From Melampsora larici-populina 98AG31 (Eukaryota; Basidiomycota; Pucciniomycetes; Pucciniales; Melampsoraceae): a stretch of 64,000 nt of DNA. The position numbers and the translations under genes were made by a program. The stretch spans positions 1,136,322 through 1,200,321 of the forward strand of contig NW_006768775.1 in NCBI RefSeq assembly GCF_000204055.1, written 5' to 3'. The notes beneath the pieces were generated by a model. It did no database searches. It worked only from the letters and a program-made list of their open reading frames with translations, and was not told the DNA's origin. This document shows positions 11,641 to 21,620 of this stretch, one piece after another; the first letter of the stretch is position 1, and every line of letters starts with the position of its first letter.

Positions 11641-12039
11641 TTTTTCCGTCCCAGAACTACGCCAATAACAGCAGTGACGTCCGGATCAAGCACTCCCTGT
11701 GAAAGTCACAGTTCTCCGTCGAGAAACTTTACAAGGGACTTATGACTCCCAAGCACATTTTTGCCTGTGAGGGAAATGGAATTTGGCAGAGGAAAACTTC
11801 CTCCCTTATGAAACTCTTTGCCCTATTTGTGGAATTTCTTGGTCCAAATACCTTTTTTCTTTGCCTATCTGAGGCGCTTTGTTCTATCACAAAATATACC
11901 GAGGAATCTGAGGAACTTTTCATCTGGTGCCACCTGAAGTTCCTGGTTTTGGTGTAATTTTTGACTGTATCTACTTGTAGCAATTACATATGACGGCTTA
12001 AACACAACAAAGTCCGGCTCAACATCCGTCCGGCCCGCT

Positions 12040-12290
12040 ATGAGCCGCTATATTGTAGAATTTTCGTAGTGGAGCGCGCGGGCGCTATATAGCGACCCGC
12101 TATCGGCCAATATCATGCCTATTAGTATGGCTTTTGAAGATAGCGGCTTGCCCGAGGCGCTATACACACGCCGCTATACGATATTTAGCGCTCTGGTGCG
12201 CTCGGGAGATACGCCGTTACAGAGCGCTATGACCCCAAGTTACAGCGCTGTGAGACCAGATTGTAGCGCTGTGATAACGAACATAGCACC
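12040..12290. repeat. Left subterminal hAT repeat array
   Basis: Repeated short words GCCGCTAT, GCGCTATA, TAGCGCT and AGCGCTGTG in both orientations within about 250 bp, GC-rich against an AT-rich interior. In hAT elements such arrays are the transposase-binding sites that accompany the TIR. Confidence 0.75.
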
Positions 12291-12473
12291 AAAAGGTTTG
12301 ATTATTGAATTTTAAAGTAGGAAGTGGAAGAAAAAGTATATATTGTAATTAAAGAGAAGAGAAATTAAGGTTAAGAAAAATCATATTAAAGTGTAATTAG
12401 TAGAATGAGAAGATTCAAAATGATAAAGGACAAATCATGAGATCGAAAAAACAAGAAGTAAAACAAATAACAA

Positions 12474-15400
12474 CTACGCCTTTTTCTTCTCAATACTCCT
12501 CAACATTTCCTCTTGAATGAGGGCCCATGCCTCCTTGAAGTCGCCTTCGGGCTTCACGATCTCTGATTTCAACCATAGGCGACATCCCACAGCTCGCTCC
12601 ATCTGCTTTGGAGCCATTGCGCCACGTTGAGTAGTGCAGACATCTGCCGCCGAAGAGAACGTCCTCTCAACAGTACATGAGGTACCTGCACATCCCAAAG
12701 CATCACGCGCAATCCTTGAGAGAACAGGATATGAACGTGCATGTTCCTGCAAATTGGAAGCAGTGGTAAGTAAGTTTCCAATCTGAGACAGAAAGTCACA
12801 TACATTCCACCAGTCAAGCATTGTCATCTTTGGATCTGAACAGTCATGATCCCAGTCGAGATACCTTGCTAGCTCAGACTTGATTGTCCTACTGGCCAAG
12901 TCACGAGCTTTTGGATTGCACGTTTCGGCCAGATGTGGGTCAGCCGAAGTCTCGACTACAGGGGTCTCTGGGGTGGCAGTGCCACCACCTTCAGCGATCC
13001 ACTCCTCTTCATATCTATCGTATTCAGATTGAAGCAAGTCTTGAATCCGGGTATGATCGGTTGGGAATTGATTTTTGATGTAGGACATTCGCAGTCGAGG
13101 ATTGAGGATAGTTGCAAGTGCAATAGCATCGCACTCAATTGCTTCACGTTGGTATCCATGCAACTTGACTAACATTCGCTGAATGGTTGTCTGGATCTGC
13201 CAATAAGGACATTTAGCACAGGCAGCCCGCAGCGCAGCCGATATCATTTCATACTCGCGCAACATGATAGCAGCTGTGGGATGATCCCCCTCGACGCGGT
13301 AAGTGGCTTTCAAGAAAAGCTGCAATAATTCATTCGATACATCAGTAATATTCAACCAAGCGGATTGCAAATTTGAAAGACACTTACCTCGGTCACTTCA
13401 TTGAGAGCCCGAACAGCGGCCCACTCGCTTCCGGTGATGTGAAGGTCACCGTAGTAAGAGCCACCCAATTCGTCCGACATCATTTGATTGATAACCTGGA
13501 TAAGAAAACCCAAAGTCAAAATGAATCAGTAGGTAGGACAAGATACATACGGGAAATGACAGAGAACATACCTTGTAACCGTCACATGCACGCTGCCGAG
13601 CGTCATGCTTCCCGTTCCAGCGGTGACAGCTTCCTGAGACTATGCCTTTGCCACCCCCTTTCAAAGCCTTGAATTGATCACGGCGCGGTCCACTTGAAGA
13701 TATCAACGCGATTGCCTTGTCCACCTGCCACCGGATGAATTAATCAAACGATTTAATACATGTTGTTAAAAAGATTGATCATAAGATTTGGTGAAGGTTT
13801 CTTTTACAGGATGACGAGCGTACCTTACGGACAGCGAGTCGTACATCGACCTCCTTCCATCCACCAGAGGGCATTACTGGGTCCGCTGGTGCTGGCGGAG
13901 TTCCCCGAACTGCAACGTCTTCATCTAGGTCTACTCCAGTGCCCTCCTCGTCATCGCTCAGTTCGGCGTGCATCCCATGATCTTCACAATCTGAATCTTC
14001 CTCATTTTCAGGAATGACAACCTCGTCTTGACCTTGATTTAAGGTGAAAGTCGGAAGAGAACTGTGAGGGGTTGTAGGTTTGATGTGACCGGCTGCAAGG
14101 TCGAGAGACTTCAGACCGTCTTTTACAACCAAGGCAAACTTGTGGGCGATGCATCGAATCTGCATTTTATCGGCATTCCACTTGACGGGTTGCTGAGCCG
14201 CTGCAAACTGATCTGCGAGCTCAGAGGCCAATGTCGCATTATTGGATCCTGAATCAGTTGTCTGTGCGTACATGTAAACAAATGAATGATAACAAGTCAG
14301 CAAGTGAACAATCCAGGATCGTATTTGGAACAAATTTCCTTTCATACCAAGGAAACATTCATCTTTTTATGTAGTCCGTGCTTAATGAGGAACTTAGCCA
14401 CAGGACGAGCTAAGAGGTTTCCATAATGATGCCAAGCGATTAATTTGAAAGCCAAGTGGACGCTTTGGAACTTCCAATCGCTATCGATATAAGTTGCTGT
14501 GATTCCGATGAAGGCATGGTGCTTTCCTTTGGTTGTCCACACGTCGTGGACCAAAGTGAAGCGACCGGGAATGTTCTAGTGTTTGAGACAAAGAAAAATG
14601 TGAATACAAATGAGAACCAAGATAGAGCAAAACCTCTGACCTTTAACATATTGACCACATTACTTTGCATGTCATTGAATATGGTGGTAGCTTCCCGTGC
14701 TGCCCATACACTCGAACGAATAGCAGCTGACACGTTAGCCAATCTGAAGGCTGCTCGCAGTGGATGATCGTCCATCCGTGCCCATGGCAACACGTGTTGA
14801 AGGAGCCATATCACCATTACCCCATTCAATGTTTCCTGACAAAATTTCTTTTTTGAAACAAAGTTGTCAAGTGTCGCATTATTTTTCGCGCCTCTAGCAG
14901 CAGCAGCCATGCGTTCGGGATAAGTAAGTGGCAGATTGGGTAAATCCTTTGAAGCTAGTCGACGGCCTGGACAAACTGGACGTGATTTGGTTCCGTCTCG
15001 GTGGCCTTTGAGATTGGACCATCCAGCAGGTCCTTTGGCAAATACTCCAGGACAGTATTTGCACGGATAACCCCTCTTGATCCCGGTCGATTCCTAGTAA
15101 GACATATAGCAACAGGTTTATGAATTGTAATCGAGGAAAGTCTTGATAGGGATGGAATTTGTTTACCTCGCCTTTGATGTATTCTGCCTCATGAAAGTAT
15201 AATTGAACATTTTTGGCGTCCTCCTGATATTGAATTCGGATCCCCTTCAATCGAGTGGAAGTTTTTGGTTGATCATGATCATTGTCCTGGTCCACATCAA
15301 TAACCTCGGGAACAGGTATGTGCTTAGCAAGGCCACGCCAAAATCGTCAGTAAAATACAATAACAAAAGGAAAGGTAAGAGGATCCAACTAACTTTATTA

Positions 15401-15756
15401 GTCCGTCCTCGCTTGTGAGAGACAGGGCCTTCTGGGTCCAATTCAACTGATTTCCGGGGTCTTTTACCGTTCTTTGTTTGAGTCTTTGGAGTAGGGGACT
15501 GTTGCAAACCTAGATCTTGTTGTAGTTCTCCTTCGTTGTGAGAAGATGTGTCCTTGTCCAGATCTCCTTGATTACGAGAAGAAGAAAGATGTGCTGGGTG
15601 AGATACAGAGAGAGATAGACGAGAATCTTGCGATGTAGTAATCATATTGGGAGATATAACAGGTACACGTGCTCGTGTGCTTTGATGTGATGGGGTAACT
15701 GTTGAAGCTGGCAGGCGAAGAAGTGAGCTAGAAGGCGTCGATTGTGTTCCGGACAT
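12474..15756 (-). CDS. hAT transposase, full length, nine exons
   Basis: Exons, minus strand: 15756-15394, 15322-15167, 15093-14641, 14575-14348, 14261-13824, 13724-13572, 13495-13388, 13319-12804 and 12746-12474. All eight introns (57-99 bp) are GT-AG and all junctions fall between codons, giving 895 residues without a stop. Domains in order: Ser/Pro-rich N-terminus; BED-type zinc finger in exon 3 (YPCKYC ... GWSNLKGH ... PVC); catalytic core with the first Asp in LVHDVWTTKGKHH and the second in TTDSGSNNATL, followed by CIAHKFALVVK; an acidic insertion; the C-terminal hAT dimerisation domain with LDWWN, YPVLSRIARDALG and VERTFSSA. The family usually has 600-900 residues, so this is complete. 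The last intron (12803-12747) is 57 bp and stop-free, so its retention would also keep the frame. It lies inside matching TIRs, so it is the element's own gene. Confidence 0.95.
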
Positions 15757-16149
15757 GATGGAGAGCAGAATTAGGAAACGGAACTGGAATTGGAGGCTAG
15801 ATATCTATCAAATATAAAATAAGATATAAGAGATGTAGATTAAATATAAATGAATAATAAGAAGGAAAGGTAAGATAATTAGCAATAATGACGATGGAAG
15901 TTAGGTAGAATAAAAAAACTGAAGATTCAAGAGGTGGGGAGGAATGATGGAAAGGAATGTGAATGGAACTAGGATACTTGTACTCACCTGGTAGAGTCTA
16001 GCCCCTGGCTTGATTGCGTCTGGGTACATTCGATTGGGAGGAATGTGCTGATTGGTAGTATGAGACATGCTTGAGGGATTGTGTTGCCTAATTCGGATGC
16101 ACCTACTTAAAATCAGCAAGGGGTTTTCATCATTCGACCCCGGTGCTCT

Positions 16150-16395
16150 CTGCGGTCCTAACCCATAGCGCTGTGTATAGCGCTACATGTGGCAATACAC
16201 ATAGCGCTACATATGGCGCTTGATAACGCTTTGAAGCGCTATACAACTGATCACTACGTTATAACGGGACAGAAATCCTACAACACCACTCGTGATCGAC
16301 GGATAGCGGGCCAGCAGGCAACTATAAATATAACGCTATGAGTATAGTGTATGGCGCTCCGCTATGTAATATGTAGCGCTATTTACAGCGGGCCG
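16150..16395. repeat. Right subterminal hAT repeat array
   Basis: Mirror of the left array: ATAGCGCTAC, TAGCGCTGTG, GGCGCTTGATAACGC and AGCGCTATTTAC words recur about ten times just inside the right TIR. Presumed transposase-binding sites. Confidence 0.75.
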
Positions 16396-16703
16396 GACGG
16401 ATGTTGTCCGGCTCCCAGAAATTACCCTCAAACATGAAACTTCAGGAGCCCATAGAGGAAGGGTTCCTCCATTTCCTCAGATTTTTTTTCAATAGATCGA
16501 AGCGTCTCAGGTAGGCAAAGAAAACATTTCTTTGTACCAAGAAATTTTACAAATAGGGGAAAAAGATTCATAAGGAGAGAAGTTTTTCCCTGCCAAATTT
16601 CATTTCTCTCATAGGCGAAAATGTGCTTGGGAGTCATAAGTCCCTCGCTGCGCTCGAAGCGTGCGAGAGTCAGCAAGGGACTTAGTTGAGTTTAGCCTTT
16701 GCC

Positions 16704-17330
16704 CACCGCCGGGGGTATCGTTTTTTGGTCACTGCGCCCTCAGCGCCTTGCAACGACAGGGCAAGTTTTCAAAATTTTTGGCACTGCGCAGTTTACCCCA
16801 CTCTGTGCGGTTCTGTGCTGAAGTCGTGTGTTGATTGCATGAAGGGGTCATGCTTGCTCTATCTGTGTCAAAGGTAATGTTGTTGATATTCTCCCAAGAT
16901 CCATTGATTTGCTTGATTTTGAAACTCTTGAAGTATCTTTGAGCATGTGGATTGGTTTTGGGCTGTAAAGCAGCTTGCCACTTCAACAAAAAACTTTTGT
17001 TGAGGTGGTCTGTGCGCGCTGTCAGAAACAGACAAGAGAAGTGAGCATGTGAGATGAAAAGAATCTCCCTGTCAAAGAATTCCATAGCCTTGACAGAGGG
17101 AGCCCTCTTTTTTCAGCTGCCTGATTTCCAACTCCAAATCCATCCTTGCATTTCCACCTGACCACCCAGTGCCTCATTATCCGCCAAACCACATCATCCG
17201 CTAATGGCTTTCAAGAAATACTCTGAAGAAGTCTTCATTTTAATTGCAACTGATCAGGTTTTTCCAAAACAGTTCTTAGGAGTTCTTTTTTCATAATTAG
17301 TCTTCATTTCAATCGCAACCAAACTACTGG
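16704..17330. repeat. Dispersed repeat, uninterrupted copy
   Basis: The stretch 16965-17285 matches, in reverse complement, the two segments 30041-30241 and 36052-36175, which flank the nested MITE/copia insertion. Here the segments are contiguous at 17075-17105 (reverse: CTCTGTCAAGGCTATGG), so this copy is the empty site for that insertion. In plus orientation both copies keep a short frame at 17204 (MAFKKYSEEVFILIATDQ) ending before GTTTTT, possibly a first exon of an unrecognised element gene. The family is not identified. Confidence 0.65.
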
Positions 17331-17751
17331 CCAAAAAAATATGAAACTTTGAGACACCATCAATCTCAAGAATCTCATCAAATACGGTGTTGAACCTGGT
17401 ACAGCTTTTGATCTCATGTACTACTCAAGATATTGTTACAAAGAAATAGAAAAAGACGAATGTGAATGGGCTTTTCAGGACGGCCATCAAAGCAGCACTT
17501 CCAGGCTCCAACAAAACTCCACATCTCAATTGATTCAGTCTACTCAAAACTACTGAACACTTTTGATTCTGTCCGCACACAACTCTCAAAACCCGTAGTT
17601 TCTTTTACTTTCAATCTATTAGAATGGTTTTAATTCTCAAGTCCAATGTCTTTCTGATACCTTGTTTTTTTTATTATGGTTCCAAAGTGATTTCAACTGT
17701 GAACTAAACACTTGATTAAAAATCCATTTGATTCCTTATGTTTTTGATTAG

Positions 17752-18240
17752 GGTACGTTTGGTAGTGTTTATTTCCAGCGTTTATTTTGAATAACAGCGA
17801 TTATTTTTAAAAATAATCGCTGATGAAAAAAGACGTTTGGGACCACTTATGGTACCCCAAAATAAACTCCTTCCCCATCCCAAAATAAATAACCCATATC
17901 TTTTCTTTTTATGTATTCTTTCCAAGTTTCAGAATTTTTCCAGATTTCCTAGCAAACAAGTTGCATCCAGTTAGTAATAGCATTATTTCTTTCATATTAA
18001 ATGTCCTTTCAATCTTTTACGCTATAATACACGATTAAACATGTTAACAAAGACAATTCTTCTCTTTAATAATTTATACGACACTCGTTATGTAAAGTTT
18101 TATTCATGTAATCTTCATCCTTATCAAACTCGTTCCTTTTTGAAATTCAATTAAGAATTTCAATTTAATAATCCAAGAAGCAAAAAGATGTGAAAACAAA
18201 TATTGAAGTGATGATCCTTCCTTTTCGCACACAGAGAAAA
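17752..18240. other. MITE-like terminus, 28 bp palindrome and spacer
   Basis: GGGTACGTTTGGTAGTG at 17752 is a terminus-like word also seen at 29365-29385 (reverse) and, in variant form, at 63841. Inside it 17795-17822 is a perfect 28 bp palindrome centred on TTTAAA and starting CAGCGATT. The rest to 18240 is AT-rich with no gene; it is where the gag region of the following retrotransposon would be expected. Confidence 0.5.
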
Positions 18241-18244
18241 CGTA

Positions 18245-20005
18245 ATGAGAAGGTCACAAACAAGTCAATTGGACAACCTAGAGACATTGAAAGTAGAGAA
18301 CTCGATCTACGTAGTAGCACCAACATTGCAAAGAATTAAAACAACGATAGAGAGAAGCGATTGCAAAACCCAAGAGAAACCATGGCCGTCAGAATCGAAA
18401 TGCAAAATGAACATAGAAAAATGGAAAGAAGAATTGAGAAAGAAGGACCTACTACCGAAGTATGACTTTGTAATAAAAGGCTTCATTGAAGGCTTTGATC
18501 AAGGAATTCCGCAACATACAATAGATGGCATGAGTCACTTTACACCTCCAAATCATAACTCAGCTCTTCAAGCAAAAGAAAAGATAGAATCTAACTTAAG
18601 AGATGAGGTAAAGGCAGGAAGAATGTACGGACCATTCGAATTAGAAACAATAGCAAAACATTTCCAGTTCTTCAGATCAAGTCCTCTGGGGGCGGTGATA
18701 AATGGCGATGGATCTTTCAGGCCAATCAATGATTTATCTTATCCAAAATACGACAAAAATATTCCGAGTGTAAACTCGTTCGTAGATAAGAATGAATTTA
18801 AAACTTCATGGGATAATTTTGAGATCGTATCAACTTTTATTTCACAATCAGAATTAAAACTTTTAATAGCTCTGTTTGACTGGGAAAAGGCATATCGCCA
18901 AATCCCAGTTCATCCATCGCAATGGCCATACTTACTAATCTCAGATTTCAATAAGAAGATTTACATAGATACAAGAATAACTTTTGGAGGAGTTGCGGGT
19001 TGCGGGAGCTTTGGAGGTCCTGCAGATGCCTGGAAAGAATTAGTAAAGAGACACTTTAACCTAGAGGAAGTGTTTAGATGGGTAGATGATAATCTTTTGA
19101 TAAAAAGAGAGGAAAGCAGAGTAAGTATGGATGATATAGTTGAATTTAGCTTGGAACTCGGAGTAAAAACGAATGAGATAAAATTCTCACATTTCAAAGA
19201 TGAACAAAAATACATTGGATTCATTTGGAACATGACGACAAAAACGGTCAAGTTACCAGAACAGAAACTGAAAATCAGAATCCAACGACTAGAAGAATTT
19301 ATGGAAAAGAAGGATTTTACCTATAAAGAAGTGGAAAAAATGAACGGAAGACTGTGTCACGTAGCCTACATAGCACCGCAGTTAAGGTGCTACTTGCAAA
19401 ACAACTACCGATGGCTGAGGGAATGGTTCAACCGGTTTGCGAGAAGGAAAATGCCGTCATCCGTCTCAGGCGATATGAAAGTATGGTTATCAGAATTACG
19501 AAACTTCCCAAAGCACCATTTATTGAAGAAGAGAGAAATAGAAGATGTCGGTTGGGTAGGTGATGCATCGACTTCGTTCGGCATTGGAATTTTGATAGGG
19601 AAAAATTGGTCACAGTTCAAGCTGAAAGACAACTGGGAGTATCCCCCAGGAAAACCCAAAAGAGGGATCGCATGGTTGGAAACCGTAACCATCCGCTTAG
19701 GAATTCTGACATTGATGACTCTACGAGACATAACAGGACACCGGTTTAAAGTGTTAACTGACAACACAACAACAGAAGGAGTTTTACGTAACAAGAAATC
19801 ACGAGACTTTTGGGTTAACAAGGAACGGAAAGAGATTACGCACCTCCTTTTCTCACACGACTGTCAGCTAGAGCAAGAGAGAGTATCCACAGAGAACAAC
19901 GACGCCGACCTCCTATCCCGAGGAATAGATACGGCGATGGAATGGTACCTTCAAGTACATGTGAAAGTACCAGAAGACCTCTCAACTTGGCTCGAAGAAT
20001 GTTGA
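18245..20005 (+). CDS. DIRS/Ngaro-like reverse transcriptase-RNase H
   Basis: An intact 586-codon frame. Reverse transcriptase occupies about residues 60-370: SSPLGAVINGDGSFRPINDL, then FDWEKAYRQIPVHPSQWPYL with the first catalytic Asp, ITFGGVAGCGSFGGPADAW, and the active-site loop FRWVDDNLLI. RNase H follows at about residues 420-570: VGDASTSFGIGILI, LTDNTTTEGVL and ENNDADLLSRG. This RT type, with a tyrosine recombinase encoded just downstream instead of an integrase, is the hallmark of DIRS-order elements; with no methyltransferase visible it is closer to Ngaro. A gag frame upstream is not found. The 400 bp between this gene and the recombinase have no frame. The start ATG at 18245 is the first in frame; the first 50 residues look less conserved. 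Confidence 0.88.
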   Translation: MRRSQTSQLDNLETLKVENSIYVVAPTLQRIKTTIERSDCKTQEKPWPSESKCKMNIEKWKEELRKKDLLPKYDFVIKGFIEGFDQGIPQHTIDGMSHFTPPNHNSALQAKEKIESNLRDEVKAGRMYGPFELETIAKHFQFFRSSPLGAVINGDGSFRPINDLSYPKYDKNIPSVNSFVDKNEFKTSWDNFEIVSTFISQSELKLLIALFDWEKAYRQIPVHPSQWPYLLISDFNKKIYIDTRITFGGVAGCGSFGGPADAWKELVKRHFNLEEVFRWVDDNLLIKREESRVSMDDIVEFSLELGVKTNEIKFSHFKDEQKYIGFIWNMTTKTVKLPEQKLKIRIQRLEEFMEKKDFTYKEVEKMNGRLCHVAYIAPQLRCYLQNNYRWLREWFNRFARRKMPSSVSGDMKVWLSELRNFPKHHLLKKREIEDVGWVGDASTSFGIGILIGKNWSQFKLKDNWEYPPGKPKRGIAWLETVTIRLGILTLMTLRDITGHRFKVLTDNTTTEGVLRNKKSRDFWVNKERKEITHLLFSHDCQLEQERVSTENNDADLLSRGIDTAMEWYLQVHVKVPEDLSTWLEEC

Positions 20006-20407
20006 AGCAGAGGTGAGTGGGAGATTATTAGCAGAACAAAACTGGATAGCAAGTTGAATATTTGCTCAAATAGAAGCGAATCTCAGAAAACGTTCCAGTA
20101 GTATTTCTTAGAAAATCCACTCCTTTTTCACCATACCAAGTAAATCACTTAACAAGCTACTAAGGAAACAGAAAAACGCCAAATATAGAAACATTTCTTC
20201 ATAATAATTTCTCTTCCACCTTAATTCGAAACCAAGTACCACATCCAACACAAATCCCAGTCTTACAGACTTGTTAATATACCATTCTTTGATAGCAGTA
20301 ACCCCCAGATCTAACGAACGTGAGGAAGTTTTAAACTAGAATCCATAAGTTTCTGGAGGAGAAGTGAAATTTGCTGACATCGAACGGTCTCCTCTTTGAT
20401 AGACACC

Positions 20408-21341
20408 ATGAAAGACCTACGACCTTTTTTAACATTGAACGACAACATCCAGAGACGACTAAGCCGAACTCAACGCCACATGATCAGGGCAGGTTGGGCG
20501 AAATCAACAGTCGAAACGTACGCTTCGGGCGTGAAGAAATTCAAATCTTTCGCCTCGCAGAGGAGGCTGAGGGCGATACCAACATTGTCAAACACGGTCG
20601 AGAAGTTTATCGTTTGGGCAGGACACAATCTTGGCAAAACAGCAACAAATAAACCAATCAAGGTTAAAACCATTTGCAAATATCTCACAGCACTACGCAC
20701 CTGGCACTCGTTCCACGGATTCTTTTTCCCAGACATACAACTAACTCGACTCAAAACGATCTTGCGAGTCTCCTTGGTACTCAAATCTAACAACAAAACA
20801 GACGGGAAACCTAGGTTGCCAGTGACTCCTAAAGACCTAATTACTCTAGTCGGGGACCTTGCAGAAAACGAGCCCGATGCAAAAGGTTTAACGGCTTTGG
20901 TTCTTACGGCATACTGGGGCCTCGCACGTCTCGGCGAATTAGTTTACGATGAACCCATACCAACAATCGACCAAAGGGAGTCCTTTGGTCGGATCTAACC
21001 TTTTCGACAATCGGAGGCCTGGAAGTGGCACGAATAACTCTTCGAAACGCAAAAACTGCGGGACCAGGAGAATTGCAACACTTGACCTTACGAGCCACCG
21101 GGGGCGTACTATGTCCAGTCGCAGCGTTGAGACGCTTGGAGGCCTGCCTGACACGGATGAAAGATCCTCATCTGTTCATGACATGGGCAAACGGCGGAAC
21201 CACGCCTATCACCCGTCAATCACGAAGGCACTTCAACGAGCTTGGGGAAAGGCCTCTCAAAAATCAGGCCACTCTTTTCGAATAGGCGGGGCGACGCTAC
21301 TAACTAGGGCAGGTGTACCGACTGAGGTTTCTTTATGTTGA
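20408..21341 (+). pseudogene. Tyrosine recombinase of the DIRS-like element, broken
   Basis: The first frame (ATG 20408 to stop at 20998) encodes an N-terminal SAM-like core-binding domain (STVETYASGVKKFKSFASQ) and the start of the catalytic domain with the Arg in YWGLARLGELVYDEP. The frame is then lost near 20985 and continues in another (LEVARITLRNAKTAGPGEL ... LRRLEACLTRMKDP), and shifts again near 21215 to SGHSFRIGGATLLTRAGVP, which contains the His-x-x-Arg motif. The sequence then stops before the expected Tyr nucleophile. So there are two frameshifts and a 3' truncation: this copy cannot integrate by itself although its RT is intact. Confidence 0.8.
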
Positions 21342-21620
21342 AAAACTTAGAGAAGGCTATTAGAGATTCGAAAAGATTGCTAGACTGTGATTTAAGGAGA
21401 ATGACTTAGATAAAGAATAAAATGGTAATAAGATAAATCAGACGATAGAAAGCGGTCAGGGGACAAAAGGGTCACCCTATGTATACCAGCTTTATATCAC
21501 GGTCTGCGCTCTGGGTAGATAGGGATTACGCGACTCTGGGGATTTCCGTCTGTATCCCCATAGGGTCTTTGTAGAGTGTAATCCTTCGACCCAAAGGGGG
21601 TGATCTTGTTACTCTTTCTC
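21342..21620. other. Junction between two retrotransposons
   Basis: AT-rich sequence after the truncated recombinase, starting TGTTGAAAAACTTAG. It does not resemble the 3' LTR at 23281, so a 5' LTR of the next element is not shown. Confidence 0.35.

Larger units (their letters stand above)
12021..16405 (-). mobile_element. Complete autonomous-looking hAT transposon
   Basis: A 4.4 kb element. The left terminus at 12021 starts AACATCCGTCCGGCCCGCT, and the right terminus read in reverse from 16405 starts with the same bases. GTCCGGCTC flanks it directly at 12012-12020 and 16406-16414, consistent with the 8 bp target duplication of hAT elements (the exact boundary is ambiguous by one base). Both ends contain subterminal arrays of AGCGCTAT/ATAGCG words. 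Between them lies one intact, intron-containing transposase gene on the minus strand. All parts needed for autonomous movement can be seen in the sequence; activity is inference. Confidence 0.93.
11731..16694. mobile_element. Inverted-repeat MITE split by a hAT insertion
   Basis: Sequence at 11731-11960 (GGGACTTATGACTCCCAAGC...) is repeated in reverse complement at about 16430-16653. Together with the few bases flanking the hAT element they make a MITE of roughly 580 bp that was cut open by the hAT insertion. The right end carries a ~48 bp palindromic terminus (AAGTCCC ... GGGACTT, 16637-16685) and ends GTTGAGTTTA at 16694, like the MITE at 30.2-36.0 kb. The matching left terminus is not complete: only ACAAGGGACTTATG is left at 11731, so the left end is truncated or rearranged. 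Confidence 0.65.
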
